Part shown: piece by piece, positions 34,828 through 42,882 of the stretch
Numbering within the stretch: position 1 is the first letter of the stretch
How the letters are laid out: each line of letters begins with the position of its first letter
Source: a virus
Virus record (IMG/VR): IMGVR_UViG_3300042987_003051
Span: 1 to 64,000 of that record
Direction: 5' to 3' (one strand)
Length of the DNA stretch: 64,000 bases
Notes under the pieces: model-generated
Told to the model about the DNA's origin: nothing
Databases searched by the model: none
Seen by the model: the letters and a program-made list of their open reading frames with translations, nothing else
Position numbers and translations under genes: made by a program

Positions 34828-34961
34828 TGCATAATCACGATCATTCAACTTGTATTCATTTAATTCATATGTTAGTCTGTTGCTTGGTAGGACTCGGTAT
34901 TGGTTCCCTAGCAGTCTGGGGATATACTAAAATTAAAGAGAACAAAAATCATAACCCTTGA
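34827..34961 (+). CDS. Small His-rich membrane protein
   Basis: 44 residues, TAATG overlap with petE. N-terminus HNHDHSTCIHLIH is His/Cys rich and could bind metal. It is followed by one transmembrane helix and a basic tail. Coupled to petE, so a copper-related role is possible but unproven. Confidence 0.6.
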   Translation: MHNHDHSTCIHLIHMLVCCLVGLGIGSLAVWGYTKIKENKNHNP

Positions 34962-35058
34962 TGGTAACTTAATATTAAAAATTAGTGTCATTTCTCTAAA
35001 TAATTAAAATGACATAATTCACATTATGTTAATAAAATTCCCATCGCTTAGAAAAATC

Positions 35059-35700
35059 ATGGCAAATTTCGCTGCTCGTGTACATAGAGTTATTTCTATT
35101 TTAAGAGGAGAGCATGAAGTTCTCCTTGCCGAAAATGCAGATCTTAGAGAAAGACTTGCTGCTGCTCTTGCCGCTGACGCTGCTGACGCTGCTGCTGTTG
35201 CTGCTGCTCAAGAGGAAGCAGCAACCGCCAGATCCGCTGCTGATGCCGCTGCTGCAGAATCTGCACGCCTTCAGGGTCTTGTAGATGCTGATGCTGCTGA
35301 GGACGCTGCTCTAGAAGAGGTTCTGAGATCCGTTGAGGAATCTCACGAAGAACCCGCTGCTCCTGCTGAAGAAGTAGTTGCTGAAGAAGCACCTGCTGCT
35401 GAAGAAGTAGTTGCTGAAGAAGCACCTGCTGCTGAAGAAGTAGTTGCTGAAGAAGCACCTGCTGCTGAAGAAGTAGTTGCTGAAGAACCCGCTGCTCCTG
35501 CTGAAGAAGTAGTTGCTGAAGAAGCACCTGCTGCTGAAGAAGCCGCTGCTCCTGCTGAAGAAGTAGTTGCTGAAGAAGCCGCTGCTCCTGCTGAAGAAGT
35601 AGTTGCTGAAGAAGCACCTGCTGCTGAAGAAGCACCTGCTGCTGAAGAAGCACCTGCTGCTGAAGAAGCACCTGCTGCTGAAGAAGTTGGCGAAGGTTAA
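35059..35700 (+). CDS. Ala/Glu-rich repeat protein
   Basis: About 213 residues from ATG 35059 (an ATG at 35026 in frame is possible). The N-terminus ANFAARVHRVISILRGEHEVL is followed by an Ala-rich coiled-coil (LAAALAADAADAAAV) and from about 35350 a tandem repeat of an 11-residue unit like AEEAPAAEEVV. Extremely acidic and low in complexity; probably an extended or disordered linker. A CTAAATA box near 34997 precedes it. Confidence 0.7.
   Translation: MANFAARVHRVISILRGEHEVLLAENADLRERLAAALAADAADAAAVAAAQEEAATARSAADAAAAESARLQGLVDADAAEDAALEEVLRSVEESHEEPAAPAEEVVAEEAPAAEEVVAEEAPAAEEVVAEEAPAAEEVVAEEPAAPAEEVVAEEAPAAEEAAAPAEEVVAEEAAAPAEEVVAEEAPAAEEAPAAEEAPAAEEAPAAEEVGEG
35350..35690 (+). repeat. Tandem repeats in the Ala/Glu-rich gene
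   Basis: A 33-nt unit coding for EAPAAEEVVAE and shorter GCTGAAGAAGCACCTGCT-type units are repeated more than ten times with few changes, which points to recent expansion. Confidence 0.85.
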
Positions 35701-35737
35701 TATCTTCAATTCGTAATAAAATTACAATTTAAAATAC

Positions 35738-35767
35738 AACTCCTTATAATTATTAAGGAGTTTTTTT
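35738..35767 (+). terminator. Rho-independent terminator
   Basis: 9-bp stem AACTCCTTA (35738-35746) / TAAGGAGTT (35754-35762) followed by T-rich sequence. Confidence 0.8.
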
Positions 35768-35775
35768 GTTTTTAT

Positions 35776-35982
35776 ATGAAAAACGAGCACAAATGTTGGG
35801 ATTTTGTAATGTCTTCATTTGTAAGAACTTATGGACTTTCTAAAGTAATGAATGATCCAAAATTTCATATTGTAGCTTTGGAATGGTGTGATGATAATAA
35901 TTACGTTTGTGACATAAGTTTAGATAGTCTGGTTAAAGTTGATTCTTATTTTAAAAATGTATATGAAATGTGGGAAAACTAG
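35776..35982 (+). CDS. Hypothetical protein
   Basis: 68 residues, Trp/Cys/Asp rich (KCWDFVMSSFVRTYGLSKVM, ALEWCDDNNYVCDI). Ends at the start of the next gene. Function unknown. Confidence 0.65.
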   Translation: MKNEHKCWDFVMSSFVRTYGLSKVMNDPKFHIVALEWCDDNNYVCDISLDSLVKVDSYFKNVYEMWEN

Positions 35983-36351
35983 ATGATTTCTTCAGAAACA
36001 CCTTATAAACTTGCAAGCATTATTCGTGATACTTGGCCTGGTATTTACAGTCCACCAAAAATGGTATATCATGAATGTTCTATAAATATTCCACAAAATT
36101 ATAATAAAAAAGTTATGAAATTTACAGTTTATTCGAAAGATGGTTGCCCGTATTGCAGTAAAATAGAACAAGTATTAAAATTAGCAAATTTGGAACATGT
36201 AGTGTATAAACTTAATGATGATTTTAGTAGAGAACAATTTTATGCAGAATTCGGGCAGGGATCTACATTTCCTCAAGTGATTATGAATGATAAGCATATT
36301 GGTGGATGCACGGATACAGTTCAATACCTTAAGGAGCAAAAATTAGTTTAA
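35983..36351 (+). CDS. Glutaredoxin
   Basis: 122 residues from ATG 35983; an internal ATG at 36115 gives the bare 79-residue domain. FTVYSKDGCPYCSKIEQVLKLA has the CPYC active site, and STFPQVIMNDKHIGGCTDT is the cis-Pro/GG glutathione site. Probably reduces ribonucleotide reductase (NrdC role). The extra 44 N-terminal residues are in frame and of unknown use, so the start is uncertain. Confidence 0.85.
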   Translation: MISSETPYKLASIIRDTWPGIYSPPKMVYHECSINIPQNYNKKVMKFTVYSKDGCPYCSKIEQVLKLANLEHVVYKLNDDFSREQFYAEFGQGSTFPQVIMNDKHIGGCTDTVQYLKEQKLV

Positions 36352-36379
36352 TATTAATCTTTCAGAAAACCTTGGAGAT

Positions 36380-36592
36380 ATGGGTATGTCGGAAGATCTT
36401 GGAAACAAAAAAACAGAACTAAATAAGTCAGAACCTCAAATTAATAGGGGTATTGAACTTTTACTTAGGAATAAAAGGAGGAGAGAATTAAAACCAAAAA
36501 CCTTTCAAGTGAAGTTTGGTAAAATGATTTCTTTCCTCAGTAGAGAGTATCATTTTTTTATAGAATTTCATTTTGATATTAGAAAAAAATAA
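36380..36592 (+). CDS. Small basic hypothetical protein
   Basis: 70 residues, Lys/Arg rich in the middle (LLRNKRRRELKPKTFQVKFGK) with an aromatic C-terminus. ATG at 36380 or 36386. No family recognised. Confidence 0.5.
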   Translation: MGMSEDLGNKKTELNKSEPQINRGIELLLRNKRRRELKPKTFQVKFGKMISFLSREYHFFIEFHFDIRKK

Positions 36593-36610
36593 ACTCTCTG
36601 GAGAAGGCAA

Positions 36611-36844
36611 ATGGAATCAGCATACGTAATAACATTCTCAGTAATGTTCACTTTGCTCTTTTTTATGGTCGGTGGTATAATAGGATGGCTGACTTATAGA
36701 CATTTGTTAGAATCAAGACCTCCTTATTTGCATCCTGAATTTTTTGATGAAAATGGTCAGATTATACCTGACGAAATAGTATCTGTAAGATTTGAAAATA
36801 GCGATTACGATTATGACGACAACGAAGACGAAGACGAAGATTGA
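36611..36844 (+). CDS. Membrane protein with acidic tail
   Basis: 77 residues: one N-terminal transmembrane segment (residues 5-28), a Pro-rich stretch, then an Asp/Glu tail (YDYDDNEDEDED). Same plan as the protein at 12695, so possibly paralogous. GGAG at 36599-36602 supports the start. Confidence 0.68.
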   Translation: MESAYVITFSVMFTLLFFMVGGIIGWLTYRHLLESRPPYLHPEFFDENGQIIPDEIVSVRFENSDYDYDDNEDEDED

Positions 36845-37385
36845 AACTACAAATGAAGAACTGCCAGTAAATCCATTTACATTTGAAGTTTTAAGTCTTG
36901 TCTCAAAACAAAGAACAAATGAAAAAAAAGTGGAAATACTTAAAAAGTATGAAGATCCATCATTAAAAACTATTTTAATTTGGAATTTTGATGAATCTAT
37001 TATTTCTCTCCTTCCAGAAGGTGAGGTTCCATATGCAAGTACAGGAGAACAAACATCTTATAGTGGAACTTTGACTTCTAAAATTGATGATGCAGTTTCA
37101 AAGATGGAAGAACTGAATTCTAACTCTTTAGGATCTATGGACCAAGGTCGTTCATCTATAAGAAAAGAATATCAAATGTTTTATAATTTCGTGAAAGGTG
37201 GAAATGATGGATTGAGTTCTCTTCGGAGAGAAACTATGTTTATTAATATTCTTCAGGGACTTCATCCACTTGAAGCAGAAATTTTATGCTTGGTTAAGGA
37301 TAAAAAACTTCAAACTAAATATAAGATAACTCACGAAATTGTAAAGGAAGCATATCCTGACATTCAGTGGGGTGGTCGCTCATGA
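36813..37385 (+). CDS. Conserved cyanophage-type protein (DUF6433-like)
   Basis: 190 residues, ATG at 36813, overlapping the membrane gene by 32 nt. NPFTFEVLSLVSKQRTNEKKVEILKKYEDPSLKTILIWNFDESIISLLPEGEVPY resembles a family I know from T4-like cyanophages (DUF6433, from memory). Function unknown. Confidence 0.65.
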   Translation: MTTTKTKTKIETTNEELPVNPFTFEVLSLVSKQRTNEKKVEILKKYEDPSLKTILIWNFDESIISLLPEGEVPYASTGEQTSYSGTLTSKIDDAVSKMEELNSNSLGSMDQGRSSIRKEYQMFYNFVKGGNDGLSSLRRETMFINILQGLHPLEAEILCLVKDKKLQTKYKITHEIVKEAYPDIQWGGRS

Positions 37386-37720
37386 CAGTAACGGTAGGAG
37401 TTGAAAAAGATATGGCAGAAAAGTCTAAAAATGAAAAACCTATTCTGCCTCATGAATATGGATGTGAAATTATTTTAGAAAAAACTACCATCGAAAAGGC
37501 AAAAAATCCATCTTTTCCAAATGATGCCTATTTAATTTGGTATCTCGATGAAGGAAAAGAGTATGTCGATTTAACTCGCTGTCATAAAAAAGTTCAGTTA
37601 TTTGATATGTATTATGATAAATATGGTGCTGGAGCAGTTCAAAAAATTGACTTTGGATATGGAAGAGTGAATCCCAAACTTTGGGGATATAAACAACCTG
37701 AGAAAAAGAAAAGAAAATGA
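37382..37720 (+). CDS. Hypothetical protein
   Basis: 112 residues, ATGA overlap with the upstream stop. The middle is PFPNDAYLIWYLDEGKEYVDLTRCHKKVQLFD-like, with a basic C-terminus. Coupled to both neighbours. Function unknown. Confidence 0.65.
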   Translation: MTVTVGVEKDMAEKSKNEKPILPHEYGCEIILEKTTIEKAKNPSFPNDAYLIWYLDEGKEYVDLTRCHKKVQLFDMYYDKYGAGAVQKIDFGYGRVNPKLWGYKQPEKKKRK

Positions 37721-37929
37721 GTGCAGGATTTGGTGGACAAGGAAAAGAAAATAGAATTGGTAAGGATGCAAATATTACTATTGATTTAGATAATATTAAT
37801 GTTGTATTAAAAAAATATAAAAAAATTAAAAAGTATATGAAATCTCCTTTGTTTGCTGTTAAAACAATGGATGGTACAGAAAAGATTGTGAGTTCGTTGG
37901 TAAAGGAAGCGGAGGAAAATCCACTGTAA
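37717..37929 (+). CDS. Hypothetical protein
   Basis: 70 residues, N-terminal Gly-rich, then a Lys-rich helix (VVLKKYKKIKKYMKSP). Overlaps the upstream gene by 4 nt. Confidence 0.6.
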   Translation: MSAGFGGQGKENRIGKDANITIDLDNINVVLKKYKKIKKYMKSPLFAVKTMDGTEKIVSSLVKEAEENPL

Positions 37930-37930
37930 A

Positions 37931-38257
37931 ATGGGGAAGCATTATCTACTTAATTTGTATGGATGCTCGTTTGTCCTTTTGGACGACGAGATTTGTCTTA
38001 AAGATTTACTTGAAAATGCAGCAGTAGCAAGCGGGGCAACAGTAGTTCAAACTATTTCAAAAAAGTTTTATCCCCAAGGAGTAACTGTACTCTGTTTATT
38101 GTCAGAAAGTCATATTAGTATTCATACATGGCCTGAAGAAGGTAAGGCAGCAGTAGATGTATATACTTGTGGTGATTGTAACCCCAAGATTGGATGTGAT
38201 ATTATCATCCAACAACTTTATGCAACTAATCATACTCTGAGTTACATAGAACGGTAA
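37931..38257 (+). CDS. speD: S-adenosylmethionine decarboxylase proenzyme
   Basis: 108 residues, the usual prokaryotic SpeD/SpeH size. LLSESHISIHTWPE contains the self-cleavage site Glu-Ser that generates the pyruvoyl group, followed by the catalytic His and the conserved VDVYTCG. Makes decarboxylated SAM for spermidine synthesis. Common cyanophage auxiliary gene. Confidence 0.95.
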   Translation: MGKHYLLNLYGCSFVLLDDEICLKDLLENAAVASGATVVQTISKKFYPQGVTVLCLLSESHISIHTWPEEGKAAVDVYTCGDCNPKIGCDIIIQQLYATNHTLSYIER

Positions 38258-38275
38258 CAAAAGATACAAAAGTTC

Positions 38276-38303
38276 TTGCATAAATTTAAAGAGATGCTAT
38301 AAT
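38276..38303 (+). promoter_or_regulatory. Promoter of the riboswitch gene
   Basis: TTGCAT (38276-38281), 16 nt, TATAAT (38298-38303). The predicted start matches the first base of the aptamer at about 38311. Confidence 0.8.
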
Positions 38304-38310
38304 GCATTTA

Positions 38311-38403
38311 CGTTCATCGGAGAAATCCGACGCAAGTAGGACGGCGGAACGGGACGTTCATTCGCTATTCGCAAATAGCGAACGCAAACCGCCCGAAGGA
38401 ACG
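38311..38403 (+). promoter_or_regulatory. Glutamine riboswitch (downstream-peptide motif)
   Basis: The outer stem CGTTC (38311-38315) / GAACG (38399-38403), TCGG/CCGA hairpin, conserved CGCAAGTAGG, GGCGG/CCGCC and terminal CCCGAAGGAACGGG match the glnA/downstream-peptide glutamine aptamer. It lies directly upstream of a small gene, as that class does in cyanobacteria and cyanophages. A hairpin TTCGCTATT/AATAGCGAA occupies the variable insert. Confidence 0.85.
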
Positions 38404-38435
38404 GGACTAACCATCTCATTCTGGAGGAAATCCTA

Positions 38436-38594
38436 ATGTCAAAAGTCGTTTATAGAGGGTGTCCTTATGACACCGAGGATGCAAAAAAAGAGTATGTATC
38501 ATGGTATAACCAGACACATGCTCCGGCACATCCAAAAAACACATATCGTGGTTTAACATACCGTCCTTGCAATAATGCGGAGGTGGCAAAATGA
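38436..38594 (+). CDS. Small YRG-motif protein under a glutamine riboswitch
   Basis: 52 residues, ATG at 38436 behind GGAGG (38423-38427). It has two YRG motifs (VVYRGCPYDT, NTYRGLTYRP), as in DUF4278-type peptides and in proteins linked to this riboswitch class. Such peptides are thought to tune nitrogen/carbon control in the host (for example PirA-like or glutamine synthetase inhibitors). The role here is inferred from context. Confidence 0.8.
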   Translation: MSKVVYRGCPYDTEDAKKEYVSWYNQTHAPAHPKNTYRGLTYRPCNNAEVAK

Positions 38595-38692
38595 ATACTT
38601 ATTTCGTTCGCTATCTCAAGAAAAAGGCAAAGAAAGAAAAACTTCTTAAGGATGCACAACTGAATATGGCAAAGCAACCTCAAGTTGCTTGA
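38591..38692 (+). CDS. Small basic peptide
   Basis: 33 residues, Lys-rich (VRYLKKKAKKEKLLKDAQ), ATGA overlap with the YRG protein. Ends just before a terminator. Probably co-regulated by the riboswitch. Confidence 0.6.
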   Translation: MNTYFVRYLKKKAKKEKLLKDAQLNMAKQPQVA

Positions 38693-38696
38693 TTTT

Positions 38697-38735
38697 AGAG
38701 AGGGACTTGACTCCCTCTCTTTTTTTATGTATAAT
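38697..38735 (+). terminator. Terminator with embedded promoter
   Basis: 9-bp stem AGAGAGGGA (38697-38705) / TCCCTCTCT (38712-38720) with T run. TTGACT (38707-38712) in its loop, 17 nt, and TATAAT (38730-38735) form a promoter for the next gene. Confidence 0.85.
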
Positions 38736-38758
38736 GACCTTTGTGGAGGTTGATAAAG

Positions 38759-38995
38759 ATGGATAGAGAAAAGCTTAAGCTTATTATAAGAAACCTTGAG
38801 TCTCTTTTGGAATGTTTAAAATCAGAAGTATATTCTAATGTAGATTCATATAAACAAGAACCACGATATGAGGAGATTGTACATTACATTGACGATTATG
38901 ATGAGGTCTTTTATGATGAGGAAGATGACTTTGATTTACCAAACGTAAATAGAAAATACAAGATTACAAACGATGATGATGGAGATGGACTATGA
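38759..38995 (+). CDS. Acidic hypothetical protein
   Basis: 78 residues, ATG at 38759. The helical Leu/Lys N-terminus (LKLIIRNLESLLECLKSEV) is followed by a long acidic region. Overlaps thyX by 4 nt. Confidence 0.65.
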   Translation: MDREKLKLIIRNLESLLECLKSEVYSNVDSYKQEPRYEEIVHYIDDYDEVFYDEEDDFDLPNVNRKYKITNDDDGDGL

Positions 38996-39744
38996 AACCA
39001 ATTAAATCAAAAGATCTACTAAAACTCGACAAAAGGCTTCAGGTTGTAAAACTTCAATGCTATCCAATTCCAGAGCAAGTTATTTGGCAGGCAGGAAAGG
39101 GTGATTACTCTGAAGTTCCTATTCACGAAGTTAAAGTTCCAAGTCATCAGGAATGTGGTGAATGGATTGTGGAGCAACTTCTTGCAAATGAAAGAGGTCA
39201 TTGGGGTCCATTAGAGCATCCGGGAATTACTTTTTCAGTGGCTGGATTTGTTCATAGTGTAATGGTTCAGTCAAGAACTCATCGTATTGGAACTTCTTGG
39301 GATGTTCAATCTCAACGTTATACTGGAAAGCGTGTAGTAAAAGTTGCAAAAAAAGAACTGGACATAGAAGATGTCTTCTATGTGCGTCCTGAGGGGTTCT
39401 ACACCAATCGTAAAGGTAAGAAGTATGAATGGACCGAAGGGCACCGTCAACGCAAGTTAGAGAGGATTCTGAGTGAGTGTGAGGAGTATGCTGATTACTA
39501 TGAGCAAGGAATGTGTGAAGAGCATATTCGCGACTATCTTCCTCAAGCAATACGTCAGAATTTTGTAGTATCATTTAATCTTCGTTCTGTTCTTCACTTT
39601 ATGGATCTTCGTTCAAAACTTGATGCACAGGTTGAAATACAAGCACTTTGCGATGCTTTTATGCCTGAACTTCAAAGGTGGGCGCCTAATGTTTGGAAGT
39701 ATTATGAGGAGAAGAGGCTTCATAAAGCACGATTGAGTCCCTAA
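38992..39744 (+). CDS. thyX: Flavin-dependent thymidylate synthase
   Basis: 250 residues. The ThyX signature RTHRIGTSWDVQSQRY (RHRxxSxNxxSxRY type) binds dUMP and FAD, and HPGITFSV and RQNFVVSFNLRSVLHFMDLR are further family motifs. Makes dTMP with FAD, tetrahydrofolate and NADPH. The phage enzyme supports DNA synthesis beside nrdB. Confidence 0.95.
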   Translation: MKPIKSKDLLKLDKRLQVVKLQCYPIPEQVIWQAGKGDYSEVPIHEVKVPSHQECGEWIVEQLLANERGHWGPLEHPGITFSVAGFVHSVMVQSRTHRIGTSWDVQSQRYTGKRVVKVAKKELDIEDVFYVRPEGFYTNRKGKKYEWTEGHRQRKLERILSECEEYADYYEQGMCEEHIRDYLPQAIRQNFVVSFNLRSVLHFMDLRSKLDAQVEIQALCDAFMPELQRWAPNVWKYYEEKRLHKARLSP

Positions 39745-39822
39745 TATGCCGAAATAAAAGAAAAAGTCACTCTGGATATGTTTGGAAATATGTGATATAA
39801 TAATTTTTATTTAAAAAATAAA

Positions 39823-39981
39823 ATGAAAAGTTGGTGCATCAAAGATCATTTAACTGGACATATATTCAAAATTCTTTTAAGTGAAGAGGACTTTCAAAAA
39901 TTTCTCAAAGAAAATCCAGATGTGGATGAATGTATTGATTGTGTAGAGTGCGATGATGCACCTTCAATTACTATTGAATAA
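39823..39981 (+). CDS. Small Cys-rich acidic protein
   Basis: 52 residues (starts KSWCIKDHLTGHIFK; CIDCVEC near the C-terminus). A CxxCxxC cluster could bind metal. Unknown function. Confidence 0.6.
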   Translation: MKSWCIKDHLTGHIFKILLSEEDFQKFLKENPDVDECIDCVECDDAPSITIE

Positions 39982-40009
39982 ATATTCCCATATAAAATGG
40001 AGGTTAGCA

Positions 40010-40258
40010 TTGGCAACGTATCCGGTTATCAATAAACAAACTGGTGAACAAAAAGAAATTACAATGAGTGTTCACGATTGGGACCAGTGGAAGAAAGACA
40101 ATCCAGAATGGGATAGAGATTGGTCTGATCCATCAACCTGTCCTGCTTCGGGTGAAGTTGGTGAAATTTATGATCGACTTAAAAAATCTCACCCAGGATG
40201 GAACAATGTCTTACATAAAGCTTCAAAGGTTCCTGGATCAAAAGTAAAACCAATTTAA
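40010..40258 (+). CDS. Hypothetical protein with TTG start
   Basis: 82 residues. No ATG suits; TTG at 40010 is 6 nt after a perfect GGAGG (39999-40003), giving MATYPVINKQTGEQKEI as N-terminus. MSVHDWDQWKKDNPEWDRDW and CPASGEVGEIYDRL follow. It resembles a conserved cyanophage protein; role unknown. Confidence 0.75.
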   Translation: MATYPVINKQTGEQKEITMSVHDWDQWKKDNPEWDRDWSDPSTCPASGEVGEIYDRLKKSHPGWNNVLHKASKVPGSKVKPI

Positions 40259-40265
40259 TTTTTAT

Positions 40266-41021
40266 ATGGCAAGAAGAAATAGGAAAGAAGACCATCCAAT
40301 TGGTGTTGGAATGACTGCAAGGCAAATGAAGCGCAAGAAACCAATTAGTTCTGATTTGATGAGAGATATTGAACCTCTTACAGAAAATCAAACACGACTT
40401 TATCAAGCATACGAAAAAGGGCAGCATATTGTTGCTTATGGATGTGCTGGAACAGGTAAAACTTTTATTACCTTGTATAATGCTCTTCAAGATGTACTTG
40501 ATGAGAGAAGCCCTTACGAAAAAATATACATTGTAAGGTCTCTTGTTGCCACTCGTGAAATTGGTTTTCTTCCTGGAGACCATGAAGATAAGTCTTCACT
40601 TTACCAAATCCCGTACAAGAATATGGTAAAGTATATGTTTACCCCACAAGATGAAGCGGCTGCTGAAATGCTTTATGGTAATCTCAAAACTCAAGGAACG
40701 ATTAGTTTTTGGAGCACTTCTTTTATTCGCGGAACTACTTTAGATAAAAGTATTATCATCGTTGATGAATTTCAAAACTTGAACTTTCACGAACTTGATA
40801 GTATAATTACTCGTGTAGGTGAAAATAGTAAGATTATGTTCTGTGGTGATGCCACTCAATCTGATCTTATCAAAACGAATGAAAAGAACGGAATCGTTGA
40901 TTTTATGAAAATTCTTCGTATGATGCCTTCAATTGATATTATTGAATTTGGAGTTGACGATATTGTTCGTTCTGGATTTGTAAAGGAATATATTCTTGCT
41001 AAAATGGAAGTTGGTGTATGA
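40266..41021 (+). CDS. phoH: PhoH-like ATPase
   Basis: 251 residues. Walker A GCAGTGKT, Walker B SIIIVDEFQN, and IVRSLVATREIGFLPGD as in PhoH. Cytoplasmic ATPase found in most cyanomyoviruses; biological role unclear. Overlaps the next gene by 4 nt. Confidence 0.94.
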   Translation: MARRNRKEDHPIGVGMTARQMKRKKPISSDLMRDIEPLTENQTRLYQAYEKGQHIVAYGCAGTGKTFITLYNALQDVLDERSPYEKIYIVRSLVATREIGFLPGDHEDKSSLYQIPYKNMVKYMFTPQDEAAAEMLYGNLKTQGTISFWSTSFIRGTTLDKSIIIVDEFQNLNFHELDSIITRVGENSKIMFCGDATQSDLIKTNEKNGIVDFMKILRMMPSIDIIEFGVDDIVRSGFVKEYILAKMEVGV

Positions 41022-41698
41022 GTTTTGTTCATCATAATTTTTTAGGTGATCTTGAATTAGAAAAAGACGATACAAAACAATTTAGATTGTATCGTCTTCC
41101 AAATAACCAATGGGTGCCTTCAATTACTTCGGTTACTTCATTCTATAATCGTCAAATTTTCATTGATTGGAAAAAGCGTGTAGGACTTGAAGAAGCAAAT
41201 CGGATTACTAAAAAGGCAACAGCAAGAGGAACGGATTTTCACCAAGTTTGTCAAGATTATCTTGAAAACAAAGAACTTATCTGGGAAAGTTATCAACCTC
41301 TGACAAAGATTATGTTTCATCACGCGAAACCATATCTTGATAAGATAAATAATATTCACGCGATTGAAAGAACTTTATACTCTGAATATTATGGACTTGC
41401 GGGAAGAGTTGACTGTATTGCAGAATACGAAGGAGAATTAGCAGTCATTGACTTTAAAACTTCAGAAAAAATTAAACCTGAAGAATGGATTGAAAATTAT
41501 TTTGTTCAGGAAATGTTTTATGCTGCTGCTTATTATGAGCGGACTGGACAAATCGTTAAAAAACTCATCACATTAATGGTTACTCCAACTGGCGAAGTCA
41601 AGGTGTTTGACAAAAGAAACAAAGGAGATTATATTAAGTTATTAGTTCGCTACGTTAAAGAATTTGTACATCACAATATTAGGTCAGATGGAGAATGA
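41018..41698 (+). CDS. PD-(D/E)XK exonuclease-like protein
   Basis: 226 residues. GLAGRVDCIAEYEGELAVIDFKTS contains the D..(D)xK nuclease core and YFVQEMFYAAAYYERTG is the RecB-type QxxxY motif. Similar to Cas4/RecB-like exonucleases of T4-like cyanophages. Probably in DNA degradation or recombination. Confidence 0.82.
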   Translation: MSFVHHNFLGDLELEKDDTKQFRLYRLPNNQWVPSITSVTSFYNRQIFIDWKKRVGLEEANRITKKATARGTDFHQVCQDYLENKELIWESYQPLTKIMFHHAKPYLDKINNIHAIERTLYSEYYGLAGRVDCIAEYEGELAVIDFKTSEKIKPEEWIENYFVQEMFYAAAYYERTGQIVKKLITLMVTPTGEVKVFDKRNKGDYIKLLVRYVKEFVHHNIRSDGE

Positions 41699-41945
41699 AT
41701 TAGAGAAAGCACTAGAAAGTAAATTTTATTGCCCCTCTAAGTTCGCACAAGAGATTGAAAATCTTGTACATATTAATACAGATATGAATTATATTGATGC
41801 AATTATTCATTTTTGTGAAGAAAACAATATTGATTTAGAATCAGTTCCCAAATTGATTTCAAAACCTTTGAAAGAAAAAATTAAGTATGAAGCAATGGAA
41901 TTAAACTTTTTGAAAAAAACTTCCCGTGCCAAATTGGTTTTTTAA
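41688..41945 (+). CDS. gp33: gp33-like late transcription coactivator
   Basis: 85 residues, ATG at 41688. MNYIDAIIHFCEENNIDLESVPKLISKPLKEKIKYEAMELNFL and the hydrophobic C-terminus SRAKLVF match T4 gp33, which links the gp45 clamp to host RNA polymerase at late promoters. Consistent with the TATAAATA boxes in this window. Ends on the start of gp59. Confidence 0.8.
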   Translation: MENELEKALESKFYCPSKFAQEIENLVHINTDMNYIDAIIHFCEENNIDLESVPKLISKPLKEKIKYEAMELNFLKKTSRAKLVF

Positions 41946-42541
41946 TGGCACCATTTGATTGTTATAAAATTTATCTTGCATTAAAAAATCATTTCACTAA
42001 AGATAACTACGATTACTTTAAGTATTGCGGAAAATCCAGAGCATCTATTCAATCTTTCTATAAACGAAAAGATAGATTTTGGTTTGAAAAGATTTCCCGC
42101 CAAAAATCAGATAAAGAAATTTTAGATTTTTTTGTTTCTAATTTTGTTTCTTGTAATGACCCCGAATCTTTGTGGATAGGTGAAATAATTAAAGAAGGAG
42201 AGAGTAGATACAAGGAGTGGCAGAAAAAAATTCAATCACTTTCTTATATTTTCAAACAAGAAAGCAAATCTTTATTTGAAGAAAATAAATTTGAAACTAT
42301 TTTTGAATGTTTAAAAGGACACCCAGTTCTTCTTAAACAATATTTGAGCGGTAACATATCTTTAGAGACTATAGTTCTTTATGATAAAATTTTTGAATAC
42401 TCAAAAAAATTTGATAAAAAACTTCTAGATCCTGTGTGGGAAACCGTCAGTCGTAGAATTAAAAAATATAAACCCTTTCTAAATATTGATGTATTTCAAT
42501 ATCGTAAAATTTTGAAGCAAATTATTTTGGAGGATCAATGA
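41945..42541 (+). CDS. gp59: gp59-like helicase loader
   Basis: 198 residues. FDCYKIYLALKNHFTKDNYDYFKYCGKSRAS is the strongly conserved gp59 N-terminus. Loads the gp41 helicase on gp32-coated forks. Overlaps neighbours on both sides. Confidence 0.92.
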   Translation: MAPFDCYKIYLALKNHFTKDNYDYFKYCGKSRASIQSFYKRKDRFWFEKISRQKSDKEILDFFVSNFVSCNDPESLWIGEIIKEGESRYKEWQKKIQSLSYIFKQESKSLFEENKFETIFECLKGHPVLLKQYLSGNISLETIVLYDKIFEYSKKFDKKLLDPVWETVSRRIKKYKPFLNIDVFQYRKILKQIILEDQ

Positions 42542-42882
42542 GTTTCTTTAGTTCGGAAGTCGTCCGTGCAGAGATGACTGAAATTGCGGAACTTCAAGAA
42601 CAAGTTTATGCAAATGTATTTAAATTTCCCTCAATGAGTAAAGAGGAAAAACTAGAACATGTTAAAGTTCTAGAGAAACTTTTAGATAAACAAAAAATTC
42701 TTTATACAAGAATGAGTTTATCTGATGATCCTGAGGCAGTTGAAATGAAAGAATGTATTGTTAATTCTGCAATTGGTATGGGTATGCCTCCTGGAACAGA
42801 TATGAATATCATTTTGAATAATATGTCTAAAATGCTTGATAATATGAAAACTCAGATTGACAAGACAGGTTCCGACCTGTAG
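42538..42882 (+). CDS. DUF1825-type protein
   Basis: 114 residues. SEVVRAEMTEIAELQEQVYANVFKFPSMSKEEKLEHV and LYTRMSLSDDPEA fit DUF1825, a family of cyanobacteria and their phages. All-helical; function unknown. Lies between gp59 and gp32, so perhaps replication-related. Confidence 0.8.
   Translation: MSFFSSEVVRAEMTEIAELQEQVYANVFKFPSMSKEEKLEHVKVLEKLLDKQKILYTRMSLSDDPEAVEMKECIVNSAIGMGMPPGTDMNIILNNMSKMLDNMKTQIDKTGSDL

Noticed and set aside
35144-35709. Gln/Leu-rich and Phe/Ser-rich ORFs on the minus strand
   Set aside because: They are shadows of the Ala/Glu repeat gene; no start signal or promoter supports them.
39953-40009. ATG 39953 as start of the 40010 gene
   Set aside because: It lies inside the upstream gene and lacks a Shine-Dalgarno; TTG 40010 is directly preceded by GGAGG.
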